DNA of 64,000 nucleotides. Origin: Acetobacter ghanensis. GTDB lineage: Bacteria > Pseudomonadota > Alphaproteobacteria > Acetobacterales > Acetobacteraceae. The stretch spans positions 652,896 through 716,895 of the forward strand of contig NZ_LN609302.1 in the NCBI RefSeq assembly GCF_001499675.1, in the 5' to 3' direction. Positions 36,133 through 44,625 of the stretch are shown here, piece by piece (within the stretch, counting starts at the first letter, position 1; each line of letters starts with the position of its first letter). The position numbers and the translations under genes are program-made. Below the pieces are notes generated by a model. That model made no database searches and was not told the origin of the DNA. It saw only the letters and a list, made by a program, of their open reading frames with translations.

Positions 36133-38277
36133 TCAGGTTTTGGGCTGGCTGGGTTTTGGAACCCTGCGTGGTGTATGGACTGCCAGATCATGCAGCACAT
36201 CTGCCTGTGATATGGGGGCGGCCGCAGACGTCACAGTTTTTGCAGGCATGACCAGAACGGCTGGTCCCTCGTTTAGAAAGCGGATGGAAAGCGCACTCCA
36301 TCGGGGCAGAATGAAGTGCCGTAGCATCTGCGCCAGCGCACAGCGGTCCATTGCGGTATGGACCGCACTTTGCGGCGTATAAACCGTGTTCAGATAATCG
36401 CTCATAAAAGCAGCAATGGCGGGCAGGCGATCTGGCTCGCCAAAATACGCCATGTCCGTGCCAATGTCCCACGGGGTGCCACTTGTCTGCTGGCCCTCAT
36501 GGTTGAACAGTGGGAGGTCAAACCCGTAGGTGGCCGTGTTTTTGAGCGTACGGAGCAACGTAGCTGTGTTGGTCGGAAAATACCCAGCACAGTCCCCCGT
36601 CATGACCGGGCAACGGAATTGGGCCACAACGTCTGGCAGGATGAGGTAACGCAACGCCGGTTCCAGCGCTGCGTCCTGCAACGCGGTGGTGCCGTGGCCA
36701 AAGCTCAGGCGCAGGCTTGTGGCGTAGTGTTCCAGCCATTCGGCCACCGTGCGTAAAAAGGCCAGTTGTTCCGTATTGGGGTTGGCCACACCAATGCAAA
36801 GCTGCACAGGTCCGGCGGAACGGTCTTCCCGGTAAGCATGGAGCAGGGAGAGGATAAGTCCCGGCAGGAGATGGAAGTGCGTACTATCGCACGCAAAAAC
36901 CAAACACAATGCAGGCGGAGTGTCCGCCGGGCTGAATTGCCACACCCAGCGTGACACGCCTGTGCGGTCGGGTACGGCGCGGCTGGCCAGCTGGCTGCAT
37001 TCCTGCGCTCCCAGCCACGAGAAAATACCCATATTCTCGGGTAAAGGTACGGCCCCTTCCTGTAGGGCCAGACGGCGGGCAATGGCATAGTGCGTGTCTG
37101 CCTCAGCCCGAAGGCCAGCCAGCCAGCTTGTGTGCCCCATGGCGGTTTCTGTCCACCAGCTCAGGCCATTCAGCCGGGCCTCACTTTCCAGCAGTCGCAG
37201 ATCTTTGGTGGTATCCATCCTCTGGTATGCGTTCTGGAAGAGTGTTGCGTAAACCTGACGGATATCCATGCTGTTTTTGGAAGATAGTCGCATGGGTACA
37301 AGAAGTGTGTCGAACCGCTCGTCAAAGGTTGGCAGGTCGTAGTCATACAGCATGTCAGGCACAAGCAGCAGCGCGTCTTCTCCCTGCCTCAGGCGGGTCA
37401 GAAGTGTGGGGAGCGTGGCGGTAAAGTCCTGCTTTGGGTAGCGTTCCTGCAAGGCGCTGGCCAGTAGGTCAGCCGCGTGTGCGTGGTCATGCATACGCAG
37501 GGCTATAAGTGCCTGTAGCCACAGCAGGTCTGCCATTGGGGCAAAAGACTGGGCATAGGTTACAAACTGGTTGCCCAGTTCGCCTTGCCCAAACAGGCAG
37601 CATATCTGGGCCAGAGTGATGCAGGGCGCTATGGCGGAGGGTGTGATGCTGAGCCTGAGAACCTGCTCGCGCACGTCTTCCACACTCACCCAAGGGCTGA
37701 GCGCACGGCGGAAGGCCCCGACCTCCAGTAATTCGGTTATGTTGTCCAGCAGCTCATCAAGCGCGCGGGAGGGGCAGGCCGTCAGGGTGACCTTTTGGGG
37801 GGCGGCATCGGTCCATAGGGTCAGCGTGTCGGCACGGAATTCGGCCTGCAATTGCTCTATGGGCCATGTATGCGGCCCCAGTTGCAGGTTATGGCCAAAG
37901 CAGGTTGGCTGGCCGACAAAGGTGCGGCCCTCATGCCATATGCCACGGAGCAGCGTGCGCAGCAGGTCTGTTCGCTCTGGTGAGACAAGCAGAAAATGCT
38001 CCCATGACGCACAGAGGGGAACGGCATCAAACTGGGTGGGGCTGCGGCTGGAAAGGTAAGCATTGCCCGCCCGGAGCGCGACCAACGGGCGGTTTGTCAC
38101 CGTGCTTATGGGTTGTGCGCGCACAAAGGCACCACCGGGGGTGATTGCGTTATGTTGCGTGTCCAGCACAACAGGTGTGGTGGTGCGGGTTGTGCCCGCA
38201 GCGGGGCTGAGGGGGTGCAGGTGTCGCCCGGTAAAACCGACCAGCGCACCATGAAATGAGAGAAGATGAAACACCAT
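36133..38277 (-). CDS. Orphan 714-residue protein, possible glycosyltransferase-like C-terminus
   Basis: No known family could be named with confidence. Residues about 1-170 look beta-rich. Residues 175-310 and 340-430 are helical and repeat-like (FGQGELGNQFVTYAQSF, HAHAADLLASALQERY). Residues about 456-690 resemble a GT-A-type domain: a hydrophobic strand LCLVFACD, a helix, LRYLILPDVV and CPVMTGDCAGYFPTN, where the acidic residue sits like a DxD metal site. No signal peptide or clear membrane helix, so probably cytoplasmic. It is monocistronic between a PEBP gene and a folate operon, with a large hairpin upstream. Confidence 0.8.
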   Translation of the reverse strand: MVFHLLSFHGALVGFTGRHLHPLSPAAGTTRTTTPVVLDTQHNAITPGGAFVRAQPISTVTNRPLVALRAGNAYLSSRSPTQFDAVPLCASWEHFLLVSPERTDLLRTLLRGIWHEGRTFVGQPTCFGHNLQLGPHTWPIEQLQAEFRADTLTLWTDAAPQKVTLTACPSRALDELLDNITELLEVGAFRRALSPWVSVEDVREQVLRLSITPSAIAPCITLAQICCLFGQGELGNQFVTYAQSFAPMADLLWLQALIALRMHDHAHAADLLASALQERYPKQDFTATLPTLLTRLRQGEDALLLVPDMLYDYDLPTFDERFDTLLVPMRLSSKNSMDIRQVYATLFQNAYQRMDTTKDLRLLESEARLNGLSWWTETAMGHTSWLAGLRAEADTHYAIARRLALQEGAVPLPENMGIFSWLGAQECSQLASRAVPDRTGVSRWVWQFSPADTPPALCLVFACDSTHFHLLPGLILSLLHAYREDRSAGPVQLCIGVANPNTEQLAFLRTVAEWLEHYATSLRLSFGHGTTALQDAALEPALRYLILPDVVAQFRCPVMTGDCAGYFPTNTATLLRTLKNTATYGFDLPLFNHEGQQTSGTPWDIGTDMAYFGEPDRLPAIAAFMSDYLNTVYTPQSAVHTAMDRCALAQMLRHFILPRWSALSIRFLNEGPAVLVMPAKTVTSAAAPISQADVLHDLAVHTPRRVPKPSQPKT

Positions 38278-38304
38278 GCACCCCGGTCATATCAAAGTGG
38301 TAAA

Positions 38305-38343
38305 CCCGGTAAAATACCTCTGAAATAGAGCTGTTTTACCGGG
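38305..38343. terminator. Long nested hairpin between folate operon and orphan gene
   Basis: CCCGGTAAAA and TTTTACCGGG pair perfectly (10 bp) around 19 bases that contain a second small stem (CTCT/AGAG). Located 9 bases past the MetF-like stop on the minus strand, it probably ends that operon, although the T-run is inside the stem. Confidence 0.55.
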
Positions 38344-38351
38344 GGACCTGT

Positions 38352-39101
38352 TCAGGATACTGCTTCAAGCAGGGCAGGGAGATAATGCTCAAGCTTGACG
38401 CGTACAGGCATGAGGTATGCGCTCCCCTTGTCCTGATTCAGTTCACGCAGGACAGTCTGGGCAAAAGCGATGTTGGATTCAAGTGTTGTGGAAAAATCCT
38501 TGGGGAACACAATATGGTTTGTGGTCTCCCAATAGGAGCGGGAACGCGGACCAATAACGGGGGATAGCCCCCAGAACACATCCTCGCCCTGTAGCCATTC
38601 ACGGCACAGATCAAATAGCTTGTAGTCAAAAACCGGCTGGGTGAAAAAACCGCTGGCTCCGGCTTCTTTTTTCCGTGCTATGTCCTCCAGCTCTTTCCAT
38701 GGCGCACGCCGGTAGGGGTCGAATGCGGCATAGACCCGCAGATGCGGCGCTTCCTTGCGGTAACGACGGATAATGCTTTCCGTGCTGTTGGGGTATGTAC
38801 GCATGGACAGGTCGGCAGGCGGGTCCCCATGTACGACCAGAATTTCTTCCAGCCCCGGCTGCTCCGCCCCTGGCAAGGGGGCATGGGGGGCAATGTCTAT
38901 TGCGCGGATATGGGGGATCACGCGGGGGAAGGTCGGGTGTAGTTGTGCTGCGGCTTCCCAACTGCGGAGGGGGAAGCGCATGAGGTCAGGCACGTTGAGC
39001 GTATCCGCTACGGGAAAAACGGTTTTGACCGTTTCCACATCCTCCGCCAAAGATTCGGCAGAGCGGGGGATCAGTTCAACGCATAGGCGGTTCAGGCTCA
39101 T
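38352..39101 (-). CDS. Short methylenetetrahydrofolate reductase-like protein
   Basis: The 249-residue protein has the MTHFR barrel pattern: [37 protein letters not shown], and [20 protein letters not shown] (the substrate strand GAxFxxTQ type). It is shorter than MetF (about 290-300) and starts later. Its ATG overlaps the folD stop as ATGA, so the pair is coupled. It may reduce methylene-THF or act on a related folate. Confidence 0.8.
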   Translation of the reverse strand: MSLNRLCVELIPRSAESLAEDVETVKTVFPVADTLNVPDLMRFPLRSWEAAAQLHPTFPRVIPHIRAIDIAPHAPLPGAEQPGLEEILVVHGDPPADLSMRTYPNSTESIIRRYRKEAPHLRVYAAFDPYRRAPWKELEDIARKKEAGASGFFTQPVFDYKLFDLCREWLQGEDVFWGLSPVIGPRSRSYWETTNHIVFPKDFSTTLESNIAFAQTVLRELNQDKGSAYLMPVRVKLEHYLPALLEAVS

Positions 39102-40006
39102 TCGGTTTTTCCCTCAATCTGCATCTGTGCCGCCGTCAGTGTGTTTTTAAGCAGGCAGGCAATGGTCATGGGGCCAACGCCACCGGGCACGGGGGTAATG
39201 CGTCCGGCTACCTTTACGGCTTCATCAAACGCCACATCACCAACAAGGCGGGTTTTGCCGCTTTCAGTCTGGGTGCGGGTAATCCCAACGTCAATAACTG
39301 TAGCACCGGGCTTGATCCAGTCGCCCTTTACCAGTTCCCGGCAGCCGGTCGCCACCACCAGAATATCGGCCTCGCGCGCAACGGCGGCTGTGTCCCGCGT
39401 GTGGATGTGGGCAACGGTTACTGTGCAGCCTTCGCCCAGTAGCAGCAGGGCCATGGGTTTGCCCACAAGGTTGGACGCACCAATGACCACGGCATGGAGG
39501 CCGGTCATATCGCCCAACTGGTCGCGTAGCAGCATAAGGCAGCCGAGTGGGGTGCAAGGCACAATACCGGGCAGGTTGACCGCCAGACGGCCCGCATTCA
39601 CTTCCCCAAGGCCGTCCACATCTTTTTCTGGCAGAATGGCGTTGGTAATGCGGCGGGCGTCCAGCCCTTTGGGAAGGGGAAGCTGCACCAGAATACCATG
39701 AATTTCCGGGTCCGTGTTCAGCCGCTCTATCAGGGTCAGCAGTTCGGTTTCGGACGTGGTTTCGGGCAGCATGTGCATGAAGGAGCGCATACCCGCATGG
39801 TGGGTCTGAATGGCTTTATTTTTGACATACACCTCGCTGGCCGGGTCATTGCCGACCAGAATAACAGCCAGCCCCGGAGTCACGCCGTGCTGTTCGTGGA
39901 GGGCCAGAACATCCTCGCGGATCTGCTGGCGCACAGTGGCGGCAAAAGCCTTGCCATCAATCAGGGAAGCCTGATGTTCGGGGGGGAGGGAGGAGGATGT
40001 GCTCAT
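39098..40006 (-). CDS. folD: Bifunctional methylene-THF dehydrogenase/cyclohydrolase FolD
   Basis: From ATG 40006 the protein is 302 residues ([12 protein letters not shown]...). It has [14 protein letters not shown] with the catalytic Lys, [13 protein letters not shown], and the NADP motif [17 protein letters not shown], and ends with [16 protein letters not shown]. It interconverts methylene-, methenyl- and formyl-THF. A longer frame to 40036 adds ten residues ([10 protein letters not shown]) that come from a sequencing linker, not from the gene. Confidence 0.97.
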   Translation of the reverse strand: MSTSSSLPPEHQASLIDGKAFAATVRQQIREDVLALHEQHGVTPGLAVILVGNDPASEVYVKNKAIQTHHAGMRSFMHMLPETTSETELLTLIERLNTDPEIHGILVQLPLPKGLDARRITNAILPEKDVDGLGEVNAGRLAVNLPGIVPCTPLGCLMLLRDQLGDMTGLHAVVIGASNLVGKPMALLLLGEGCTVTVAHIHTRDTAAVAREADILVVATGCRELVKGDWIKPGATVIDVGITRTQTESGKTRLVGDVAFDEAVKVAGRITPVPGGVGPMTIACLLKNTLTAAQMQIEGKTE

Positions 40007-40071
40007 CAGTTCGTAATAACTTCGTATAGCATACATTATACGAAGTTATACGAAGGATGTGCTCATCAGTT
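39994..40071. repeat. 18-bp direct duplication flanking linker
   Basis: AGGATGTGCTCATCAGTT occurs at 39994-40011 and again at 40054-40071, with the 42-base linker exactly between. Removing 40012-40071 would restore a continuous genome sequence. The duplication is what two reads joined through the linker would leave in an assembly. Confidence 0.9.
40012..40053. other. loxP-containing 454 paired-end linker (probable assembly contamination)
   Basis: Positions 40016-40049 are a perfect 34-base loxP: arm ATAACTTCGTATA, spacer GCATACAT, arm TATACGAAGTTAT. The extra bases CGTA before and ACGA after it agree, as I recall it, with the complete 42-base circularisation linker used in 454 Titanium mate-pair libraries. 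loxP is native to phage P1 and is not expected in a wild acetic acid bacterium. No cassette, marker or second site is nearby. Confidence 0.93.
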
Positions 40072-40198
40072 CTGTGCCGGTCCGGTCGCGTAAACGGGTG
40101 GGAAAAGATCAGGCGGGCATACGCAAAAAAACGCGTGACGACAATGTTTCTGCCGCGTGCCCGCAGTATGGAGGCAGGCACCTGTGGTGCCTGAAGGA

Positions 40199-41359
40199 CT
40201 ATGGAGCCTGAGCGCTGTTGTCCTGCCGGTAGGGTGTCAGAGTGTTCAGGTGCTCGGCTTCGGCCAGTATGGCTGGTCGCTCGGCCTGCAAAAAACGGTC
40301 CACCGCATTGTACAGTCCCGGGCTTTGTAACCAATGGGCGGAATGGGTGAGGGTAGGCTGGTAACCACGCTGGATTTTGTGCTCACCCTGCGCGCCAGCT
40401 TCCACCCGTTGCAGGCCATGGGCAATGGCAAAATCTATGGCGCGGTAATAGCAGAGTTCAAAATGCAGGAATGGCCAGTTGCCCTCGCAGCCCCAGTTGC
40501 GGCCATACAGCGTATCTGTTCCCATCAGGTTCAGTGCGGCGGCGACCGGGGTTGTTCCATTCCGTGCCAGCATAAGCACAACACGTTCCCCCAGACGTTG
40601 GGCCATAAGCGGGAAGAAGTCGGGCGTTAGGTAGGCATTGCCCCATTTGCGGTCGATGGTGTTCTGGTAAAACTGGTAAAATGCCTGCCAGTTCGCCGGG
40701 GTTATACTGGCTCCTTGCAGGACATCAAATGTGAGGCCCGCACTGTTGGCGTCTCGCCGTTCGCGCTTGATGCTTTTGCGTTTGCGGGCGGAAAGGGTGG
40801 CCAGAAAGTCGTCAAACGACCCATAACCCCTGTTGTGCCAGTGGTATTGCAGACCAAGGCGGGGGAGCCATCCATGCTGCGCCAGAAGTGAACTTTCCGC
40901 CTCTGTGCAGAAGGTCACATGTGCAGAGGATACACCAGTATCCGCGCAGATCTGCCGCAGAGCGTCCGCCATAACGGCCGTGGTCTCAGGTGGTGCGTCG
41001 GGGTGTGTCAGCAGTCTGGGGCCGGGGGCTGGTGTAAAGGGAACAGCAATTTGAAGTTTGGGGTAATAATGGCCACCAGCGGCTTCAAACGCGCGGGCCC
41101 AGCCCTGATCAAAAACGTATTCGCCCCACGAGTGGCCTTTAAGGTACGCGGGGCATACAGCGGCCAGCCGACCATCCGGGGCGTGCAGGCTAAGATGCCT
41201 TGGTATCCACCCCGTCTCACGTCGGACGGAGCCGCTGTCTTCCAGTGCGCTTAAAAAAGCATGGCTGACAAAGGGGTTGTCCTGCCCGGCACATTGCATC
41301 CACTCCTGTGCGGGAATGTCATGAATGCTGTTATGCAGGGCAACAGACCAGTCAGCCAT
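40199..41359 (-). CDS. FemAB-like GNAT-fold protein (PF04339 type)
   Basis: The 386-residue protein begins with NPFVSHAFLSALEDSGSV, contains RKRKSIKRERRDANSAGL and FYQFYQNTIDRKWGNAYLTP, and ends with VEAGAQGEHKIQRGYQP. These are marks of the COG3146/FemAB_like family, distant from peptidyl-tRNA-dependent FemX enzymes. Biochemical role unknown. It is 17 bases after the ridA gene. Confidence 0.85.
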   Translation of the reverse strand: MADWSVALHNSIHDIPAQEWMQCAGQDNPFVSHAFLSALEDSGSVRRETGWIPRHLSLHAPDGRLAAVCPAYLKGHSWGEYVFDQGWARAFEAAGGHYYPKLQIAVPFTPAPGPRLLTHPDAPPETTAVMADALRQICADTGVSSAHVTFCTEAESSLLAQHGWLPRLGLQYHWHNRGYGSFDDFLATLSARKRKSIKRERRDANSAGLTFDVLQGASITPANWQAFYQFYQNTIDRKWGNAYLTPDFFPLMAQRLGERVVLMLARNGTTPVAAALNLMGTDTLYGRNWGCEGNWPFLHFELCYYRAIDFAIAHGLQRVEAGAQGEHKIQRGYQPTLTHSAHWLQSPGLYNAVDRFLQAERPAILAEAEHLNTLTPYRQDNSAQAP

Positions 41360-41376
41360 AGGTATATTCCGGTTGG

Positions 41377-41838
41377 TCAGGCGATCTCGAACAGACCTTC
41401 CACTTCCACCGGAGCATCCAGCGGCAAGGAGGGCACGCCAACGGTCGAGCGGGCATGGCGGCCTGCATCACCAAACACGGCAACGGCCAGATCGGATGCA
41501 CCGTTCATGACGGAGGCGTGGGCTGTAAAGTCGGGGGTGCAGGCAATAAAGCCGCCCAGACGCACAACACGTTTGACGCGGGAGAGATCGCCCACCGCCG
41601 CTTTAACCTGCGCAATAACGTTGATCATGCTGTAACGCGCGGCTTCAACGGCTGTTTCCACGCTTACGGCGTCGCCCAGCTTGCCGGTGGCAAACAGCTT
41701 GCCGTTGTGCAGGGGCAACTGGCCAGAAACGACAAGCAGCGAACCTGTCTGAACACAGGCAACATAGTTGGCAACGGGAGCCGCCGGTGTGGGCAGTTCA
41801 ATACCCAGTTCGGCCAGACGGGATTGGGGAGTGCTCAT
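41377..41838 (-). CDS. RidA family protein (enamine/imine deaminase-like)
   Basis: The 153-residue protein has the YjgF/RidA layout in the longer form: RLAELGIELPTPAAPVANYV, LLVVSGQLPLHNG, INVIAQVKAAVGDLSRVKRV and STVGVPSLPLDAPVEVEG. The Arg in ARSTVGV corresponds to the substrate-binding Arg of active RidA. It removes reactive enamines in PLP metabolism. Confidence 0.92.
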   Translation of the reverse strand: MSTPQSRLAELGIELPTPAAPVANYVACVQTGSLLVVSGQLPLHNGKLFATGKLGDAVSVETAVEAARYSMINVIAQVKAAVGDLSRVKRVVRLGGFIACTPDFTAHASVMNGASDLAVAVFGDAGRHARSTVGVPSLPLDAPVEVEGLFEIA

Positions 41839-41881
41839 CGCGTTTTGTTCCGTTCCTTAGTAAAAACCGTAGCCTAGCAGA

Positions 41882-43420
41882 TTAGCAGACCAGACGCAGG
41901 TTGCGCCGTGGGCGGGTGGGCTGCGTGTCATCCCCTTCGGGCAGATCCAGCGGGAGCAGCGGGTCCGGCTCGGACGTGCTGTCCTGATGGGGGCCGTCGG
42001 GCAGACGCCTGTCCAGATAGGTGTCGGACAGTGCCCTGAACACGTAGTCCAGCATGGAAGTGGCATAGGAGGCAACCGGGTCGCCCTCCACGGTGCCAGC
42101 TGGCCCAAAGCAGGAATAGGCAAAGTTTTCCACATAGGCTTCCAGCGGAGCGCCGTATTGCAGGCCAATGCTGACGGCGTCGCCAAAGCTTTCCATCAGC
42201 CCGCGCACCATATTGCTTTCCCGCGTGGGGGTAAGGGAGAGTTCGCCTAGTGTGCCATCCTCATATTCCCCGGTGCGCATGAACAGGCGGTGCCCGCCAA
42301 TGGTGGTTTTTTGCGTAAAGCCGCCATGCCGTGCGGGCAGAATCCGCCGCATACCGCGTTCCAGTTTGAGGCGCACGGGGGTGGGGAGTGTTTCTGGCCG
42401 GGCGGGCATACGGTCTGCAAAGCCGGTCAATGCGCGATACATGGCCAGATGCGCCTTGGGGCCGGGCTGGGGCAGAACCGTCTCGCCCGCAAGGGCTGCG
42501 GCCAGAGCAGTTTCTACCGTAAATCCCCGTACATCCAGCCGTTGCTGGGTGCTGCTGGCCAGCCGCCCATCGGGTCGGAGCATGGAAAAAACAGGGGCCA
42601 GACCGCACGCTTCTACCCCAAGCAGCCCGTCGATGGGGTTGGGGGAGGAAAAACCGGTTTCAATCGGGGCTAGAGGCGTGTCGGTTTCCACCGCTGCTTC
42701 GTTCCAGACCGCACGCAGGGTTTCTCCCAGACCGGGCAGCACGGTACGGACCGGCGGCAGGGGGAGAGACTCCGGACCCCGTCCGGCATGGGCGGTTAGT
42801 GTTGCCAGCGCGGTAATGGCGCAGGCGGCGGCCCGGCCATCCTCACTATCATAATCCAGACCGACTCCAGCCAGACAGGCATCCAGATTGGTCAGCAGGA
42901 TATCCCCTGCCGTGGCGGTCTGCATGGGGGGCGCATCTGTTCCGGCGGAGGCGGCGGGCACAAACAGGTCGGGCAGTAGCAGGTCCCCATTCCGCTGGTC
43001 CGCCTTGTTTAGGGCCGTATGGCGCAGAACCGAGCAGATCAGTTTAAGGGCAGCCACAAAGGTGCGGGCTGCAAACCCTTCCCCGGGGGAGACAAAAGCA
43101 GCCAGATTGACCACAAAGCCTGCCGGGCGGTCGAACGAGCAATGCCACACGGCCTCCACTGGAGCGGCCTGCCGTGTCAGCAGCAGCCAGACCAGAGAGC
43201 GGGCGGATGCCTCGTCCGGCGCAAGGGCGCTGATCCACTGCGATGCAAGTGCAGGCAGGTCGATCGGGCCGTCACCCGGCACAAGTTGGGCAAGTGCGGA
43301 AGCGGCGTCCACATCCCACTCTGCGGGCAGCGTAACGGAGCGAAGGGGTGCGTCCGGGTCTGCTGCGGCCTCCAGTGTGCTCATCAGCACACCGTTCCAA
43401 TGGCGTCTGGCTGTTGTCAT
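41882..43420 (-). CDS. NrdJ-like protein without visible catalytic site (TSCPD-type C-terminus)
   Basis: In this 512-residue protein, residues about 361-470 follow the C-terminal part of B12-dependent ribonucleotide reductase: LPARHGGFTQKTTIGGHRLF, MRTGEYEDGTLGEL, VSIGLQYGAPLEAYVENFAY, then ATSMLDYVFRAL. Residues 186-230 (VGLDYDSEDGRAAACAITAL, then LPPV) also follow NrdJ. The active-site loop is not recognisable: the place of TGTIGLxMDCDTTG reads NPIDGLLGVEACG, and no NPCSE motif is present. It is about half the usual NrdJ length. It may be a regulator or a relic. Alternative start ATG 43384. Confidence 0.78.
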   Translation of the reverse strand: MTTARRHWNGVLMSTLEAAADPDAPLRSVTLPAEWDVDAASALAQLVPGDGPIDLPALASQWISALAPDEASARSLVWLLLTRQAAPVEAVWHCSFDRPAGFVVNLAAFVSPGEGFAARTFVAALKLICSVLRHTALNKADQRNGDLLLPDLFVPAASAGTDAPPMQTATAGDILLTNLDACLAGVGLDYDSEDGRAAACAITALATLTAHAGRGPESLPLPPVRTVLPGLGETLRAVWNEAAVETDTPLAPIETGFSSPNPIDGLLGVEACGLAPVFSMLRPDGRLASSTQQRLDVRGFTVETALAAALAGETVLPQPGPKAHLAMYRALTGFADRMPARPETLPTPVRLKLERGMRRILPARHGGFTQKTTIGGHRLFMRTGEYEDGTLGELSLTPTRESNMVRGLMESFGDAVSIGLQYGAPLEAYVENFAYSCFGPAGTVEGDPVASYATSMLDYVFRALSDTYLDRRLPDGPHQDSTSEPDPLLPLDLPEGDDTQPTRPRRNLRLVC

Positions 43421-43606
43421 GCCTGCATGTTACTGCCGGGCGCACAGGCTGCGTAACCCGACAAAACAGCTTCGGGCGCCCGTTATCACCCTGCAAAATG
43501 AGGATATGGGGGATAACTTTTGCTCTCACCCGCTCGCGCGCGGTTGATCGACCGGTTTGCGATAAAACATGGACCGTAAGGGGCGCGGAGTCCTATCATT
43601 CCCGTC

Positions 43607-43987
43607 ATGGCAAATTTCGGAACATGGCTGCATACGCGCCGGAAGGGTCGGCTGGTTGGCAAGGATGCCGATGGCCGCTGTTATTATGAATCAACCGGCC
43701 CGGCCCGCAAGGGTGGTGGCGTGGAGCGCCCCGAACGCTGGGTGATCTACCTGAAAGGGGAGGACGCCTCCGCCGTGCCGCCAGAATGGTGGGGGTGGTT
43801 GCACCACACGCTGGATGCGCCCATTGCCGAGCAGGAGCGCAAGCCGTGGCAACTGCCCCACCAGCCTAACATGACCGGAACAGCACAGGCTTATCACCCA
43901 CCGGGCAGCCTGTACGCAGCGGGCCAGCACCCGCCCGCAACCGGGGATTATGAGGCATGGACACCGGAGGGAACGGCTGAGGCGTGA
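43607..43987 (+). CDS. NDUFA12-like complex I accessory subunit
   Basis: The 126-residue protein begins FGTWLHTRRKGRLVGKDADG and has RCYYESTGPARKG, ERWVIYLKGEDASAVPPEWW and WLHHTLDAPI, the B17.2/NDUFA12 family signature. In alphaproteobacteria it is a supernumerary subunit of NADH:quinone oxidoreductase. The usual neighbour order NDUFA12, MCE protein, DUF2155 is kept here. Confidence 0.92.
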   Translation: MANFGTWLHTRRKGRLVGKDADGRCYYESTGPARKGGGVERPERWVIYLKGEDASAVPPEWWGWLHHTLDAPIAEQERKPWQLPHQPNMTGTAQAYHPPGSLYAAGQHPPATGDYEAWTPEGTAEA

Positions 43988-44043
43988 TTTGCGACACATT
44001 CCCTGTTAGAGTGGTTTCTCGCATCAGGGAGTGTACGTAGTTC

Positions 44044-44580
44044 ATGGCATCGGCAATGGCGGAAAAATCACGGCGTAGTCTGGCGGAGCTGCTGACTGGC
44101 ACAGCCGTGCTGGTTGCTCTGGCGGGTATGCTGGTCGCAGCAGTAGTGGGCGAAGGGCGCAAGAGCGATACGGTTGGTTACCCGCTGAGTGCTGACTTCT
44201 CTCATATCGACGGGCTGGATGTGGGTTCGGATGTGCGGTTGGCCGGGGTCACCATCGGCACCGTGCAGAGCGAAAGTGTAAATCCGCAGACGTTCCGGGC
44301 GCATGTGGTCTTTACCGTACGGCCCGATATTCATCTCTCGGCGGACACGGCAGCCATCATTACCAGCGATAGTCTGCTTGGCGGCAAGTATATTGCCCTT
44401 TCCCCCGGAGGGGATGACAAGACCCTGCCCGCTGGCGGTAGCATCAGCCAGACGCAAGGGTCGATCAGTCTGGAACAGCTTTTGAGCAAATTCATTTTTT
44501 CCGTGACCGATACGTTAACGCGGGCCAACAAGGATGCAGCAGGCCCCTCCAATGGAGGAGGCAGTGCAAATCTGCCCTGA
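44044..44580 (+). CDS. mlaD: MlaD, MCE-domain lipid transport protein
   Basis: The 178-residue protein has one N-terminal membrane helix (LTGTAVLVALAGMLVAAVVG) and a single MCE domain (SADFSHIDGLDVGSDVRLAG, SLLGGKYIALSPGG), then a helical tail. It is the periplasmic ring subunit of the MlaFEDB phospholipid transporter. The partner genes mlaE, mlaF and mlaB are not in this window; mlaA and mlaC are about 16 kb away. Confidence 0.9.
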   Translation: MASAMAEKSRRSLAELLTGTAVLVALAGMLVAAVVGEGRKSDTVGYPLSADFSHIDGLDVGSDVRLAGVTIGTVQSESVNPQTFRAHVVFTVRPDIHLSADTAAIITSDSLLGGKYIALSPGGDDKTLPAGGSISQTQGSISLEQLLSKFIFSVTDTLTRANKDAAGPSNGGGSANLP

Positions 44581-44625
44581 AACAGACATAAAACCGGTAT
44601 AGTTATCATTATAGAGGCGGACAGA

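Noticed and set aside
40016..40049. loxP as a natural recombination site, P1-like prophage remnant or engineered deletion scar
   Set aside because: The flanking bases match the complete sequencing linker, and the 18-bp duplication fits an assembly join. No Cre, prophage genes, marker or cloning remnants are nearby.
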